A stretch of DNA of 64,000 bases from Bacteroidota bacterium (GCA_024278975.1 JAJRSD010000107.1:1-64000), one strand, 5' to 3'. Positions 51,902 to 61,128 are shown, numbered from the stretch's first letter. A program made the numbers and translations. The notes: a model not told the origin generated them from the letters alone.

Positions 51902-54004
51902 CTAACTAATCGAACTCCAGCTAAATTGAGTCTCTTTCGAGGTCATTAAATATTTAAGTAAAAGTTTATTTTCCTCTTTTTGTAAGAACGGGTCGTCGTC
52001 TAAAATATCGGTTGCAACATTTCTTGCCAGTTGTAAAATCTCTCCATCTTTTCCGAGGTTTGCAATTTTCAAATCGAACCCAATGCCACTTTGTTGTGTT
52101 CCTTCTATCTCGCCCGGGCCACGAATTTTCATGTCAACCTCAGCAATTTCGAAACCATCGTTTGTACGAACCATTGTTTCTAATCGCTTTTTACTTTCGG
52201 CGCTAATTTTATACGAAGACATTAAAATACAGTACGACTGACTTGCTCCTCGCCCAACTCTGCCGCGCAGTTGGTGAAGTTGCGAGAGCCCAAAACGTTC
52301 GGCACTTTCGATAACCATAATTGTTGCATTTGGTACGTCAACGCCAACTTCGATAACAGTTGTTGCAACCAAAATTTGAGTGTCGCCTTTTTTGAAAGTT
52401 TGCATGGCACTCTCTTTAATTGCCGGTTTCATTTTGCCGTGTACCATTCCAATTTTTGTGTCAGGAAATGCTTCGGTAATATGTCGGTAACCCTCCTCCA
52501 AATTTTTTAGGTCTATTTTTTCCGATTCAGAAATAAGAGGATAGACGATATAAATTTGTGCTCCTTTTGCTAACTGCTGTTGTAAAAAGTTATTGAGTTG
52601 ATTTCGTCTGTTCTCGAAAAAGTGCATTGTTTCAATTGGCTTTCTGCCGGGCGGAAGCTCGTCAATTACCGACACATCCAAATCGCCATAAACTGTCATT
52701 GCCAGAGTTCGTGGAATTGGCGTGGCTGTCATAACCAGAACATGCGGAGGAATAAGGTCGTTTTTTTTCCATAGTTTGGCGCGTTGGGCAACTCCAAAAC
52801 GGTGCTGCTCGTCGATAACAACCAATCCCAGATTTTTGAATTTTACTGTATCTTCTATTAAAGCGTGAGTTCCAATTAAAATTTGAATTTCGCCCGATTG
52901 CAATGCTTCGTGCAATACTTTTCGCTCTTTTGCTTTTGTTGAGCCGGTTAGCAGTGCAACGCGGATATTCATTCCCTCCAAAAATTTAGAAATAGATTGA
53001 AAATGTTGCTGGGCAAGAATTTCGGTTGGTGCCATTAAACAGCTCTGAAAACCGTTGTCCATTGCCAGAAACATAATCATCAGTGCCACCAGAGTTTTTC
53101 CGCTCCCCACGTCGCCCTGTAAAAGGCGATTCATTTGCGAATTACGATTTACGTCGCGCCGAATTTCCTTTATAACTTTTTTTTGTGCATTTGTAAGTTC
53201 GAAAGGTAAAAAGTGGTTGTAAAATTTATTAAAATTATATCCTACTTTTTCAAAATTAAAACCCTTGAATTTTTTTTCGCGTTTATGTTTTAAACCAAGT
53301 ATTTTTAGTTGAATAAAAAACAGTTCTTCAAATTTCAATCGAAAAGTTGCATTTTTTAAATCAACCGTATTTTCAGGTTTATGAATAGTGATTAACGATT
53401 TTTCTAGTGATGTAAGTTTTAATGATGTTATAAGTTTTTTTGGAAGAGTCTCCTTTATTTTGCCAACAGCAAGCTGCATTAAAGTTAGTTGTAATTTGTT
53501 AATTACCTTTGAGTTAACGAAATTCTTTTTCATGTTTTCGGAGGTGTGATAATACCCCTGAAAAAGTCCCGATGGTTTTAATTGTGTTTCCTCTTCAGTT
53601 TCCATGTCGGGGTGAACAACATTTAATTTGCCTCCAAATTGTGTTGGTTTCCCAAAAACTATATAAGTTTTATTTAGTTTGAGATTCTCTTTTTGCCACT
53701 TCACCGCCCTAAACCAAATTAGTTCAATACTTCCCGTTCCATCGTAAAACTGCACAGTTAATCTCTCTTTTCTTCCGCTGCCAACAGTAGTCATCGAACG
53801 GATTTTTCCTTTAACCTGGATGAATGGCATTTGAGTGTGAATTTCGGAAATGGAGTAGAATTTTGTGCGATCGATATATTTATAGGGGAAGTAATAAATT
53901 AAATCGCGGTACGACTTAAGTTTTAGCTCTTTATATAAAAGTTCGGCCCGGCGTGGACCAACTCCCGGTAAATATTTTAACTCCTGTTCTAGAAATTCTG
54001 CCAT
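51902..54004 (-). CDS. recG: ATP-dependent DNA helicase RecG
   Basis: Replication-fork-regression helicase, 700 aa. An N-terminal helix-hairpin-helix-like start ('LKYLPGVGPRRAELL') is followed by the wedge OB domain (about 50-140). The helicase core has 'LLQGDVGSGKTLVALMIM' (Walker A), 'VVIDEQHRFGVAQR' (DEQH), 'MTATPIPRTLAMT' and motif VI 'QLRGRVGRG'. Full length. A -7 box ends 4 bp before the ATG, so the message may be leaderless. Confidence 0.95.
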   Translation of the reverse strand: MAEFLEQELKYLPGVGPRRAELLYKELKLKSYRDLIYYFPYKYIDRTKFYSISEIHTQMPFIQVKGKIRSMTTVGSGRKERLTVQFYDGTGSIELIWFRAVKWQKENLKLNKTYIVFGKPTQFGGKLNVVHPDMETEEETQLKPSGLFQGYYHTSENMKKNFVNSKVINKLQLTLMQLAVGKIKETLPKKLITSLKLTSLEKSLITIHKPENTVDLKNATFRLKFEELFFIQLKILGLKHKREKKFKGFNFEKVGYNFNKFYNHFLPFELTNAQKKVIKEIRRDVNRNSQMNRLLQGDVGSGKTLVALMIMFLAMDNGFQSCLMAPTEILAQQHFQSISKFLEGMNIRVALLTGSTKAKERKVLHEALQSGEIQILIGTHALIEDTVKFKNLGLVVIDEQHRFGVAQRAKLWKKNDLIPPHVLVMTATPIPRTLAMTVYGDLDVSVIDELPPGRKPIETMHFFENRRNQLNNFLQQQLAKGAQIYIVYPLISESEKIDLKNLEEGYRHITEAFPDTKIGMVHGKMKPAIKESAMQTFKKGDTQILVATTVIEVGVDVPNATIMVIESAERFGLSQLHQLRGRVGRGASQSYCILMSSYKISAESKKRLETMVRTNDGFEIAEVDMKIRGPGEIEGTQQSGIGFDLKIANLGKDGEILQLARNVATDILDDDPFLQKEENKLLLKYLMTSKETQFSWSSIS

Positions 54005-54008
54005 AAAA

Positions 54009-54016
54009 CAAATATA
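54009..54016 (-). promoter_or_regulatory. -7 box immediately before recG
   Basis: The minus strand reads TATATTTG then TTTT then the ATG. If used, transcription would begin at or next to the start codon. Confidence 0.35.
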
Positions 54017-54435
54017 GTTATGATAATTTAATAACCCATATTTTGTGGTTGTAGTTCATGGATTTATTTTGGGTTACATTTTTGCCAAGCGAGGGTTTTG
54101 CTTCGAGCGAAACCCTCGCTAAAAAAAGTAAAACGCAATTTAATGAAGGATACCGTAATTTATCAAAATTCAGGGCTGGAAACCCTTCTGTGTATCATGC
54201 CTTCTCAACCGTTATATAAATCCAACGGTAAAGAATAGTAGCAAGAGTATTATTATGGGAAGAAATATCTTTTGCCCCCGTAATGGTGTGGCAGGCTGTC
54301 CCTTGCAAGGGACGGATTTAAAGAGATGCCAAACAAGCGGCTATTGTTCTTTTAAATTGAAGTTCAGCAAAAAAAGCCCGGCAAAATGCCGGACTTTTCA
54401 ACCTAATTAAACTAAATCAAACTTACAAAACCTAA
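54017..54435. other. Hairpin-rich intergenic region between recG and hsp20
   Basis: About 420 bp with no ORF of note but several strong inverted repeats. An 11-bp perfect stem AGCGAGGGTTT/AAACCCTCGCT spans 54088-54120. AGGG/CCCT lies near 54172-54187 and ACCGTT/AACGGT at 54208-54229. A perfect 16-bp palindrome GTCCCTTGCAAGGGAC lies at 54298-54313. The hsp20 terminator follows. It could hold a structured RNA; I do not recognise a known class. Confidence 0.45.
54369..54398 (-). terminator. Intrinsic terminator of hsp20
   Basis: On the minus strand AAGTCCGGCA pairs with TGCCGGGCTT (one wobble) across a 3-nt loop and is followed by a run of T's. Confidence 0.85.
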
Positions 54436-54885
54436 TTATGATATCTTAATTTCTTTTGGAGCTTTTTCCAAAGTTTCCTCTTTTTTTGGAAGAGTAATAT
54501 TTAAAACTCCATTTTCGAATTTTGCATCTATTTTTTCATCATTAACCGTTTTTGGAATATGGAATTGTTTTTCGAAGTTAAATGCTCCAAACTCGCGATG
54601 AGCATATTTGTACTCTTCCTGATTTTCATCGTTCGCTTCGTTTTCAACTTTAATAGTCAACAGATTTTTTTCGTATTTTAACTCTACATCTTTCTTTTTA
54701 AAACCGGGAAGTAAAACCTCAATTTTAAATTCTGTTTCAGTTTCAAATACATTGGTTGCAGGTTGTTTGCTACTGTTGTTTTCGTAATTTTCGTGATAAT
54801 CATTCCTGAAAAAATTGTTGAATAACTCATCAACTAATACTCTGTTTGTGTTGTAACGTGCGTTGTTAAATCTTACTAAACTCAT
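54436..54885 (-). CDS. hsp20: Small heat-shock protein, Hsp20/alpha-crystallin family
   Basis: A 149-aa ATP-independent chaperone. The alpha-crystallin domain spans about 45-140: 'PATNVFETETEFKIEVLLPGFKKKDVELKYEKNLLTIKVE' and the C-terminal 'FENGVLNITLPKKEE', with the A/G-x-L-like 'GVLNITLP' strand. Its RBS is unusual for this genome: AAGGAG (minus, 54899-54894) lies 8 bp before the ATG, a strong Shine-Dalgarno. That fits a gene needing high stress-induced translation. It has its own terminator. Confidence 0.93.
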   Translation of the reverse strand: MSLVRFNNARYNTNRVLVDELFNNFFRNDYHENYENNSSKQPATNVFETETEFKIEVLLPGFKKKDVELKYEKNLLTIKVENEANDENQEEYKYAHREFGAFNFEKQFHIPKTVNDEKIDAKFENGVLNITLPKKEETLEKAPKEIKIS

Positions 54886-55094
54886 AATGTTTTCTCCTTA
54901 TTTTAATTGTTTGTAATATAATTCTTAAATCTGCTCTCGTTTAGTCAAATCCTATTCCCAAATGTAATACCTGATAAATATCACTATTGCAAATGTCAAA
55001 ATGACTTGCGAACCGATAAAAAGATGAATAAATGACAGAGTATATAGAAAAATAGATATGTTTTTTGTCTGATTCTTCTTTCACCATTAAAAGT

Positions 55095-55102
55095 TATCTT
55101 TG
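55095..55102 (+). promoter_or_regulatory. -7 box for trmD
   Basis: TATCTTTG (TAnnTTTG), 15 bp before the ATG at 55118. It overlaps the ORF-track TTG start at 55100, which is thereby unlikely. Confidence 0.45.
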
Positions 55103-55117
55103 CAAAAAATAATAAAA

Positions 55118-55807
55118 ATGAGGATTGATATTATCACAGTTTTACCCGAAATTTTAGAAAGTCCGTTTAATCACTCCATAATAAAACGAGCAAAAGAGAA
55201 AGGACTTGCTGAAATTATTATTCATAATCTTCGGGATTACTCGGAAGATAAACACCGAAAAGTTGATGACTATTCATTTGGAAAAGGAGCGGGGATGGTA
55301 ATGGCAATTCAGCCAATTGAAAAGGCAATTGAAACTCTAAAGAGCGAGCGCGAATATGACGAGATTATTTTTACGACTCCCGACGGTAATCTTTTCAACC
55401 AAAAAGTGGCAAATTCACTTTCGTTAAAGAAGAATATTATTATACTTTGCGGACATTATAAAGGTATCGACCAGCGTATCCGCGACCATTATATTACAAT
55501 GGAAATTTCGGTGGGTGATTACGTTTTAACCGGCGGCGAATTGGCAGCGGCAATAATCACCGATAGTGTGGTTCGCCTTTTACCGGGCGTGCTTTCCGAC
55601 GAAACTTCGGCACTTACTGATTCGTTTCAGGATAATTTATTAAGCCCGCCTGTTTATACCCGGCCGGCAGAATATAAAGGTATGAAAGTACCGGATGTTT
55701 TATTGAGTGGAAATGATAAATTGGTTGACGACTGGAAACACGATCAGGCTATTGAACGCACAAAAAAGTTACGTCCCGATCTGTATCGAAAGTTTTCGGG
55801 AAGCTGA
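55118..55807 (+). CDS. trmD: tRNA (guanine-N1)-methyltransferase
   Basis: TrmD, 229 aa, makes m1G37 in tRNA and prevents +1 frameshifting. It begins '[25 protein letters not shown]' (family start), which fixes the start at 55118. The trefoil-knot AdoMet site is '[16 protein letters not shown]', '[16 protein letters not shown]' and '[16 protein letters not shown]'. In many bacteria trmD is in an rpsP-rimM-rplS operon; here it stands alone, as usual in Bacteroidota. Confidence 0.95.
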   Translation: MRIDIITVLPEILESPFNHSIIKRAKEKGLAEIIIHNLRDYSEDKHRKVDDYSFGKGAGMVMAIQPIEKAIETLKSEREYDEIIFTTPDGNLFNQKVANSLSLKKNIIILCGHYKGIDQRIRDHYITMEISVGDYVLTGGELAAAIITDSVVRLLPGVLSDETSALTDSFQDNLLSPPVYTRPAEYKGMKVPDVLLSGNDKLVDDWKHDQAIERTKKLRPDLYRKFSGS

Positions 55808-55824
55808 CTTTATGAGGCAGCATT

Positions 55825-56313
55825 TTATTTAAAAAAATCATCAGGATTAAACGGAATATCATCGTCGGGATCTTTATCAAACGGACCAACTCCGGGAGGA
55901 TTAAAAAGTCCCCAACGGTCGATTATGTAATTCCATTCATCGAAACCTGCTACCCAGTCGATAAATAGCAAGCGGTACTCTTCAAGTAAATCGCGCACTA
56001 TATCAAAATACTCCACCTCCTCGAAACCAAACATTTCGAGAGAGTGGTTGGTAACCATTAGATCGCGTGCTGCTTTGCGAATTATGGCAGCACACTCCAT
56101 TCTCAAATCATATAAATCTCCACCCTCGGCTCCTGCAATTTTAATGGTTAACTGAGCAGCATCACTAAACATTTGTCCCTTTATAAATTGCAGATGTTCA
56201 TCATCTTCGGGAATTAAATCACCAATCTCTCTTACAACATCTAATATCTCTTTTCCCTTTTTATAAATGGGCAGGCTTTCTGTTTTGTCTATTTCGTTTT
56301 CTTCGTTCATCAT
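55825..56313 (-). CDS. Conserved hypothetical protein downstream of mnmE
   Basis: A 162-aa acidic, mostly helical protein with no signal peptide or membrane helix. It ends in an Asp/Pro-rich tail ('DKDPDDDIPFNPDDFFK'). The start is one of two ATG codons (56313 or 56310) overlapping the mnmE stop, so it is translationally coupled to mnmE. I do not recognise a functional domain. It looks like a conserved Bacteroidota hypothetical. A role tied to tRNA modification is only suggested by position. Confidence 0.65.
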   Translation of the reverse strand: MMNEENEIDKTESLPIYKKGKEILDVVREIGDLIPEDDEHLQFIKGQMFSDAAQLTIKIAGAEGGDLYDLRMECAAIIRKAARDLMVTNHSLEMFGFEEVEYFDIVRDLLEEYRLLFIDWVAGFDEWNYIIDRWGLFNPPGVGPFDKDPDDDIPFNPDDFFK

Positions 56314-57707
56314 TTTCCAATACAAAAGCTTTTAAAAATGTGTCCCAGAACTTCGTCGGATGATATTTCCCCTGTAATCTCACCCAGATAATGTAAACAT
56401 TCGCGAATATCCTGTGCCAGAAAATCACCGGTAATTCCAGAATCGAGACCGTTTAGTACGCGCAGGATTGCTTCGTGCGCATTCTTCAATATTTCGAAGT
56501 GGCGGGCATTTGTAACAATTACATCTTGTTGGTTTGCCAAATCGAAATTAATTGCAGCGGTCATAAAATCTATTAACTCTTCAAGATTTTGCTTTTGTTT
56601 AGCAGCAATAAAAACCACTTTTTCGTTATCTGTTAAATCCAGAACTTCCAACTGCTGAATAGTTTCGTTTAATCCGGAATCTATTTTATTGGCGACAATT
56701 ATCAGTGTTTGGTCTTGTACAATCCGCTCTCTTATTTTATCAATTCTGCCTTTAATAATCGGGTAGGGGTTTTCGGTGTCAACCACCAGCAAAACAACGG
56801 TTGCCTGCTCCAGTTTACTGTAACTGCGCTCAATTCCAAGGTTTTCAATGTAGTCTTCGGTATCGCGAATTCCGGCAGTATCGAAAAACCGAAAAGCATT
56901 TCCTTTAATATTTATAACGTCTTCAATAACATCGCGTGTTGTTCCATGAATCTCGGAAACTATCGCTTTATCTTCGTTTAGCAAAGCATTTAACAGTGTT
57001 GATTTTCCAACATTTGTTTCGCCAATAATTGCCACCGGAATACCATTTTTTATAGCATTCCCCAGTTGAAATGAATCTTTAAGATTACGTAATAAAATTT
57101 CAATTTTTTCGGTGAGATTTCGTAAAGCAGTGCGGTCGGCAAATTCAACTTCCTCTTCGGCAAAATCGAGTTCCAGCTCAACCATTGCCGTAAAGTGGAG
57201 TAGTTGTTTACGCAGGTCGTTTATCTCTTTGGAAAAGCCACCACGCATCTGATTAATTGCAAGTTTATGGGCTGCAGCATTCGACGACGCAATAACATCG
57301 GCAACTGCTTCGGCCTGCGATAAATCCATTTTACCATTTAAAAATGCACGTTGTGTAAACTCGCCGGGTAGTGCAAGCCGTGCGCCACTTTCAACTAAAA
57401 TCTCCAGTATTTTTTGCTGAATAAAAACTGAACCGTGACAAGCAATTTCCACACTGTTTTCGCCGGTAAACGAATGCGGCACTTTAAAAATTGTAACAAT
57501 TACCTCGTCAATTATCTCCTCATTAAAAATAATATGTCCGAAGTGGACTGTGTTTGCCGGTTGTTCAACAAGAACTTTCCCTCCTTTTGGGCTCTTGAAT
57601 ATTTTGTCGGCAATACGGATTGCATTTTCACCCGAAAGACGGATAATTGCAATTGCCCCAACACCTGGCGAAGTTGAAATTGCTGCTATTGTTGATTGGT
57701 CAACCAT
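56310..57707 (-). CDS. mnmE: tRNA uridine-5-carboxymethylaminomethyl modification GTPase
   Basis: MnmE (TrmE), 465 aa, acts with MnmG to modify wobble U34. The N-terminal folate domain has 'AIAIIRLSGENA' and 'PGEFTQRAFLNGKMDLSQAEAV'. The G domain is inserted at about 220-380: 'GETNVGKSTLLNALL', 'GTTRDVIED', 'DTAGIRDTED' and 'ANKID'. The C terminus is the invariant 'FCIGK' with the catalytic cysteine. It overlaps the DUF4422 gene by 8 bp. Confidence 0.96.
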   Translation of the reverse strand: MVDQSTIAAISTSPGVGAIAIIRLSGENAIRIADKIFKSPKGGKVLVEQPANTVHFGHIIFNEEIIDEVIVTIFKVPHSFTGENSVEIACHGSVFIQQKILEILVESGARLALPGEFTQRAFLNGKMDLSQAEAVADVIASSNAAAHKLAINQMRGGFSKEINDLRKQLLHFTAMVELELDFAEEEVEFADRTALRNLTEKIEILLRNLKDSFQLGNAIKNGIPVAIIGETNVGKSTLLNALLNEDKAIVSEIHGTTRDVIEDVINIKGNAFRFFDTAGIRDTEDYIENLGIERSYSKLEQATVVLLVVDTENPYPIIKGRIDKIRERIVQDQTLIIVANKIDSGLNETIQQLEVLDLTDNEKVVFIAAKQKQNLEELIDFMTAAINFDLANQQDVIVTNARHFEILKNAHEAILRVLNGLDSGITGDFLAQDIRECLHYLGEITGEISSDEVLGHIFKSFCIGK

Positions 57708-58521
57708 TTAATTGCGACTTTAATTTTTTAAAATATATTAACGGTAACTCTTTGTAGTTAATGTTATTATGTACTATCCAAACTGTAATCAACCGTTCCG
57801 ACAGGAATCCTAAAATACGCTCCTGATAATCTTTGTAGTCTTTTAATTCTACCTTCTCTTCAAACTTAAATAAAATCGAAAATAACCATTCCATAAGTTC
57901 ATCAAGCATATTCCATTTTAATATAAACATATTATTTGCAAACATTGTATTGCCTGTCATTACCTCTTTATACGACTTAGCATAATCAGAGAAATCTTCT
58001 TTTATAATAGTTCCCAGTAAAATTAAATCGTTAATATTATGATATCGTCGGTAGTGATCTTCAACACTATATTTAAATTTTTTTCGAACTGGTAAAATAG
58101 CATCATATTTATCCAAAATTCCAACAACCTCTTTCTCTGAAATAATTTTTGACTGCCAATATTTAAGGTTAAATGTATAAATCAAACCACGCCTTTTTCT
58201 TAAAAGTCCGGCAGTATAATAGAGCAACTGTTTCAATTTATACGATAATGGAAATTTTGAAGTTGTGAAATACCTGCGATAATGACAACTCCCGACAATA
58301 TCGGATTTTGCATTTTTCCAAACCCAGTATAAACCAGTTAATTCACTGTAATATCTGTTTTTGTTCGAAATATTATCACCGGTGTCGTCGCCAATAAAAC
58401 CTTCGCATTTTTCAGCTCCGTTTTTACCCGCCCATATATGAACATACTCGGAACCGGAAGCAATAATGCGGCCTGGTTTATAATGAAATATAGATATTTT
58501 TAAAATTTTATTTTTATTCAT
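57700..58521 (-). CDS. DUF4422 glycosyltransferase-like protein
   Basis: A 273-aa protein of the DUF4422 family, often in capsular or exopolysaccharide loci. Signatures: 'KISIFHYKPGRI' at the start, 'RYYSELTGLYWVWKN', 'VGSCHYRRYF', 'HYRRYHNINDLILLG' and 'MFANNMFILKWNMLDEL'. These are consistent with a GT-A-like glycosyltransferase using a nucleotide sugar. It is transcribed just ahead of mnmE with an 8-bp overlap, an unusual partner for a housekeeping gene, and the region is more AT-rich than its neighbours. Confidence 0.8.
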   Translation of the reverse strand: MNKNKILKISIFHYKPGRIIASGSEYVHIWAGKNGAEKCEGFIGDDTGDNISNKNRYYSELTGLYWVWKNAKSDIVGSCHYRRYFTTSKFPLSYKLKQLLYYTAGLLRKRRGLIYTFNLKYWQSKIISEKEVVGILDKYDAILPVRKKFKYSVEDHYRRYHNINDLILLGTIIKEDFSDYAKSYKEVMTGNTMFANNMFILKWNMLDELMEWLFSILFKFEEKVELKDYKDYQERILGFLSERLITVWIVHNNINYKELPLIYFKKLKSQLNG

Positions 58522-58641
58522 AAATAAATTTATTGGTATTAAAACGAATATTAAAATTATAAAAATATAATGTTTAAATGATATTATTTGTAAATGTTTG
58601 AATTTCTTTGTTTTGATAATGGAAATATTGGATACTATCGA

Positions 58642-59397
58642 ATGAAAAATATTGATTTTATTTTTAAAAAGACACTCATAAAAATATGTGCAAAACGAAA
58701 AATTGGGTTCGAATTATTTGAACTTCTATTCGCGGGTAAAAATGGTTTAGAAGTTGGCGGACCAAGTAAAATATTTAACAACAATGGCTATCTGCCTTTA
58801 TATAAAATAGTTAACTCACTAAGTGGTTGTAATTTTTCGAGCAATACAATTTGGAAGGGAAATATAAATAGCAATGAAAATTATAATTACTATAAGAATA
58901 AAAATTGGATTCAATACATTTCTGAAGCGACAGATTTAAGCCCGTTATCTGATTCTAAGTATGATTTTGTAGTATCGTCGAACTGTTTAGAACATATTTC
59001 AAATCCTCTAAAAGCAGTTAAAGAGTGGGTTCGGGTTATAAAGAAAAATGGAATCGTTTTGTTAGTACTTCCTAATAAAGAATTTTGCTTTGACCACAAT
59101 CGGCCAACAACGGAATTTTCTCATTTAATGGAAGATTTTAAATCGGATATTAATGAAGACGATTTAACACATTTAGGTGAAATTTTAGAGCTGCATGATT
59201 TAAAAATGGACAAACGGGCGGGAAGTTTTGAACAATTTAAAAAGAGATCGTTGAAGAATATTGAGAACAGGGCGTTACACCATCATATTTTTAGTATTGA
59301 TGTTTTAAAAGAGATATTTACTTTTTTTAAATTAGAAGTATTGTTCTCCTATGAAGGCACAGATTTTATTATTATTGGAAAGAAAAAAACGGATTGA
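58642..59397 (+). CDS. Class I SAM-dependent methyltransferase
   Basis: A 251-aa methyltransferase: 'NGLEVGGPSKIF' (motif I, AdoMet), then 'YDFVVSSNCLEHISNPLKAVKEWVRVIKKNGIVLLVLP' (motifs II-III). A His-rich middle 'CFDHNRPTTEFSHLMEDF' and 'DLTHLGEILELHD' follow, typical of methyltransferases acting on polysaccharides or lipids in glycan clusters. I start at MKNIDF (58642); the track's ATG at 58594 adds 16 poorly conserved residues. It is divergent from DUF4422, with very AT-rich sequence between. Confidence 0.8.
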   Translation: MKNIDFIFKKTLIKICAKRKIGFELFELLFAGKNGLEVGGPSKIFNNNGYLPLYKIVNSLSGCNFSSNTIWKGNINSNENYNYYKNKNWIQYISEATDLSPLSDSKYDFVVSSNCLEHISNPLKAVKEWVRVIKKNGIVLLVLPNKEFCFDHNRPTTEFSHLMEDFKSDINEDDLTHLGEILELHDLKMDKRAGSFEQFKKRSLKNIENRALHHHIFSIDVLKEIFTFFKLEVLFSYEGTDFIIIGKKKTD

Positions 59398-59455
59398 TTT
59401 ATTTTGCCTTGGGAGCGATTAACAATTAAACAGACCTAATTATTTTTATAAAGTT

Positions 59456-60268
59456 CTATTCAAATATTTTATTAATGTTCCACTCCTGATTAATGAATTC
59501 CAATATCTCAACTTCTACTGAAGTACTCTTTCTGAAAAGTCGTTTTTTCTTAGTTTTCGAAACTACTTTTCTTTTTAACAGAGGATATCCTTTAATAGCA
59601 AGTTCGAAATAATGAGAGAATAGTAAATTATGTTTTTTAGTTTTAAGTTGTAGTTTTAAATTCTCGCTTTGAACAAATGAAAACGACTTCAGTCCATGTT
59701 TCAGAAGATATTGAGAGAAACCTATTTCCCATTGGTCAATTACTAATCGTCGTAATAATTTAGGCTCCGTCTCAGTCATTATCTTATTAATATTCATGCT
59801 CTTATAAAAAGGCATGAGTAATTGAATTGCCTCCCTATTTAATACTAAAAAATGGCTTTGAATGTGGTAATTTTCTTCGTGAGTAGAAAACCATGGTTTT
59901 TCGTTAGAGTCTATTATTCCCCAAAAATCGGAGTTGGAAGTCCGCCCTGCCGAAAATACTTTGTCGAGCTTATTTAGCAAAATATTACTATCGTTAACAA
60001 TCGCCAATTCAGAATAATTATTGATATTTTGTTTTGAGATGTGACGATAAATCATCCCAAAGTCGTAGCCCCGGTTTTCGAAATATTCAAAATATAGATT
60101 TGAATTTGCCGAATAATTATTACCGATTATTTTCGAATTATTGGTAAGAATTATAACTTTATCGAAATATGGCAAAAGTTCGCCAATAAAAATTTGCACA
60201 TAGTATGGCAGTGTTTCGGAAACACTATAATGAACAAATAGGCAAACTCTTATTCTTTTATTATCCAT
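59456..60268 (-). CDS. RgpF-type rhamnan-synthesis glycosyltransferase-like protein
   Basis: A 270-aa protein related to rhamnan synthesis F (RgpF) proteins. 'RVCLFVHYSVSETLPYYVQIFIGELLPYFDKVIILTN' opens the fold and 'FENRGYDFGMIYRHI' is the family hallmark. 'ELAIVNDSNIL' (D-x-N/D-like metal site) and 'DFWGIIDSNEK...HIQSHFLVLNREAI' follow. It probably adds rhamnose or a related sugar to a surface polysaccharide. With the methyltransferase and DUF4422 it forms a small decoration cluster. Confidence 0.78.
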   Translation of the reverse strand: MDNKRIRVCLFVHYSVSETLPYYVQIFIGELLPYFDKVIILTNNSKIIGNNYSANSNLYFEYFENRGYDFGMIYRHISKQNINNYSELAIVNDSNILLNKLDKVFSAGRTSNSDFWGIIDSNEKPWFSTHEENYHIQSHFLVLNREAIQLLMPFYKSMNINKIMTETEPKLLRRLVIDQWEIGFSQYLLKHGLKSFSFVQSENLKLQLKTKKHNLLFSHYFELAIKGYPLLKRKVVSKTKKKRLFRKSTSVEVEILEFINQEWNINKIFE

Positions 60269-60280
60269 TTATTTTAAATT

Positions 60281-61021
60281 ATGGAAAAACAGATTATTGA
60301 AACAGCAAAACTAATAAAAAAATCAAGCTTCACTATTGCTTTTACCGGAGCAGGAATTTCGGTAGAAAGTGGTATTCCGCCTTTTAGGGGCGAACATGGA
60401 TTATGGAATAAATATAATCCTGAAGTGTTGGATATGAACTATTTTCTCGAAAATCCTGAAAAGTCGTGGCAGTTTATTCGCGAGATTTTTTATGATTTTT
60501 TTGTTGATACAAAACCAAATCCAGCACATTTTGTTTTAGCTGAAATGGAGGCAACCGGACTTCTAAAATCAATAATTACTCAAAATATCGACAATCTTCA
60601 TCAGGAAGCAGGAAGTAAAACTGTACACGAATTTCATGGAAACTCGAAAACATTAATTTGTTTAAAATGTGGTAAACAGTACAGCGCCAGCAAATTTGAT
60701 TTAAAAAATATTCCGCCCCGCTGCCCCGATGATGGAGAACCACTAAAACCAGATTTTATATTTTTTGGAGAAGGCATTCCTGAAGATGCTTATAAAAATT
60801 CGTTTGCTGAAGCAGAAAAAGCAGATGTTTGTATAATAATCGGTTCAACCGGCGAAATTATGCCGGCATCGTATGTTCCGCAAACTGCCAAACAAACCGG
60901 TTCCGTAATTATCGAAATTAATCCGGAAGAAACAAATTATACCCGACAAATAACCGATATTCACTTAAAGGGAAAAGCAGGCGAGATACTCGTTGAATTA
61001 GGAAAATATTTATTCGAATAA
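60281..61021 (+). CDS. cobB: Sir2-family NAD-dependent protein deacylase
   Basis: A sirtuin of 246 aa. 'AFTGAGISVESGIPPFRG' (NAD), 'TQNIDNLHQEAGS' and the catalytic His119 ('EFHGN') are all present. The zinc site is atypical: Cys127 and Cys130 ('CLKC') and Cys148 are there, but the fourth position is Asp151 ('RCPDDGEP' in place of CPxCG). The enzyme removes acyl groups from lysines using NAD. It lies 12 bp from the divergent RgpF-like gene, so the promoters must overlap genes. Confidence 0.92.
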   Translation: MEKQIIETAKLIKKSSFTIAFTGAGISVESGIPPFRGEHGLWNKYNPEVLDMNYFLENPEKSWQFIREIFYDFFVDTKPNPAHFVLAEMEATGLLKSIITQNIDNLHQEAGSKTVHEFHGNSKTLICLKCGKQYSASKFDLKNIPPRCPDDGEPLKPDFIFFGEGIPEDAYKNSFAEAEKADVCIIIGSTGEIMPASYVPQTAKQTGSVIIEINPEETNYTRQITDIHLKGKAGEILVELGKYLFE

Positions 61022-61120
61022 TCCAAGTATATGGTTGAACTTTAGATGTCAATTGTATAAATAATCATAAAAATTCATTCTTTTTCTAAAAACTATTTTT
61101 AATTAAATCGTCAGAAAAAG

Positions 61121-61128
61121 TATATTTG
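61121..61128 (+). promoter_or_regulatory. -7 box candidate upstream of fabG
   Basis: TATATTTG (TAnnTTTG), 108 bp before the fabG ATG, leaving a leader of about 100 nt that contains a (GACTTCC)-like tract. Confidence 0.35.
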
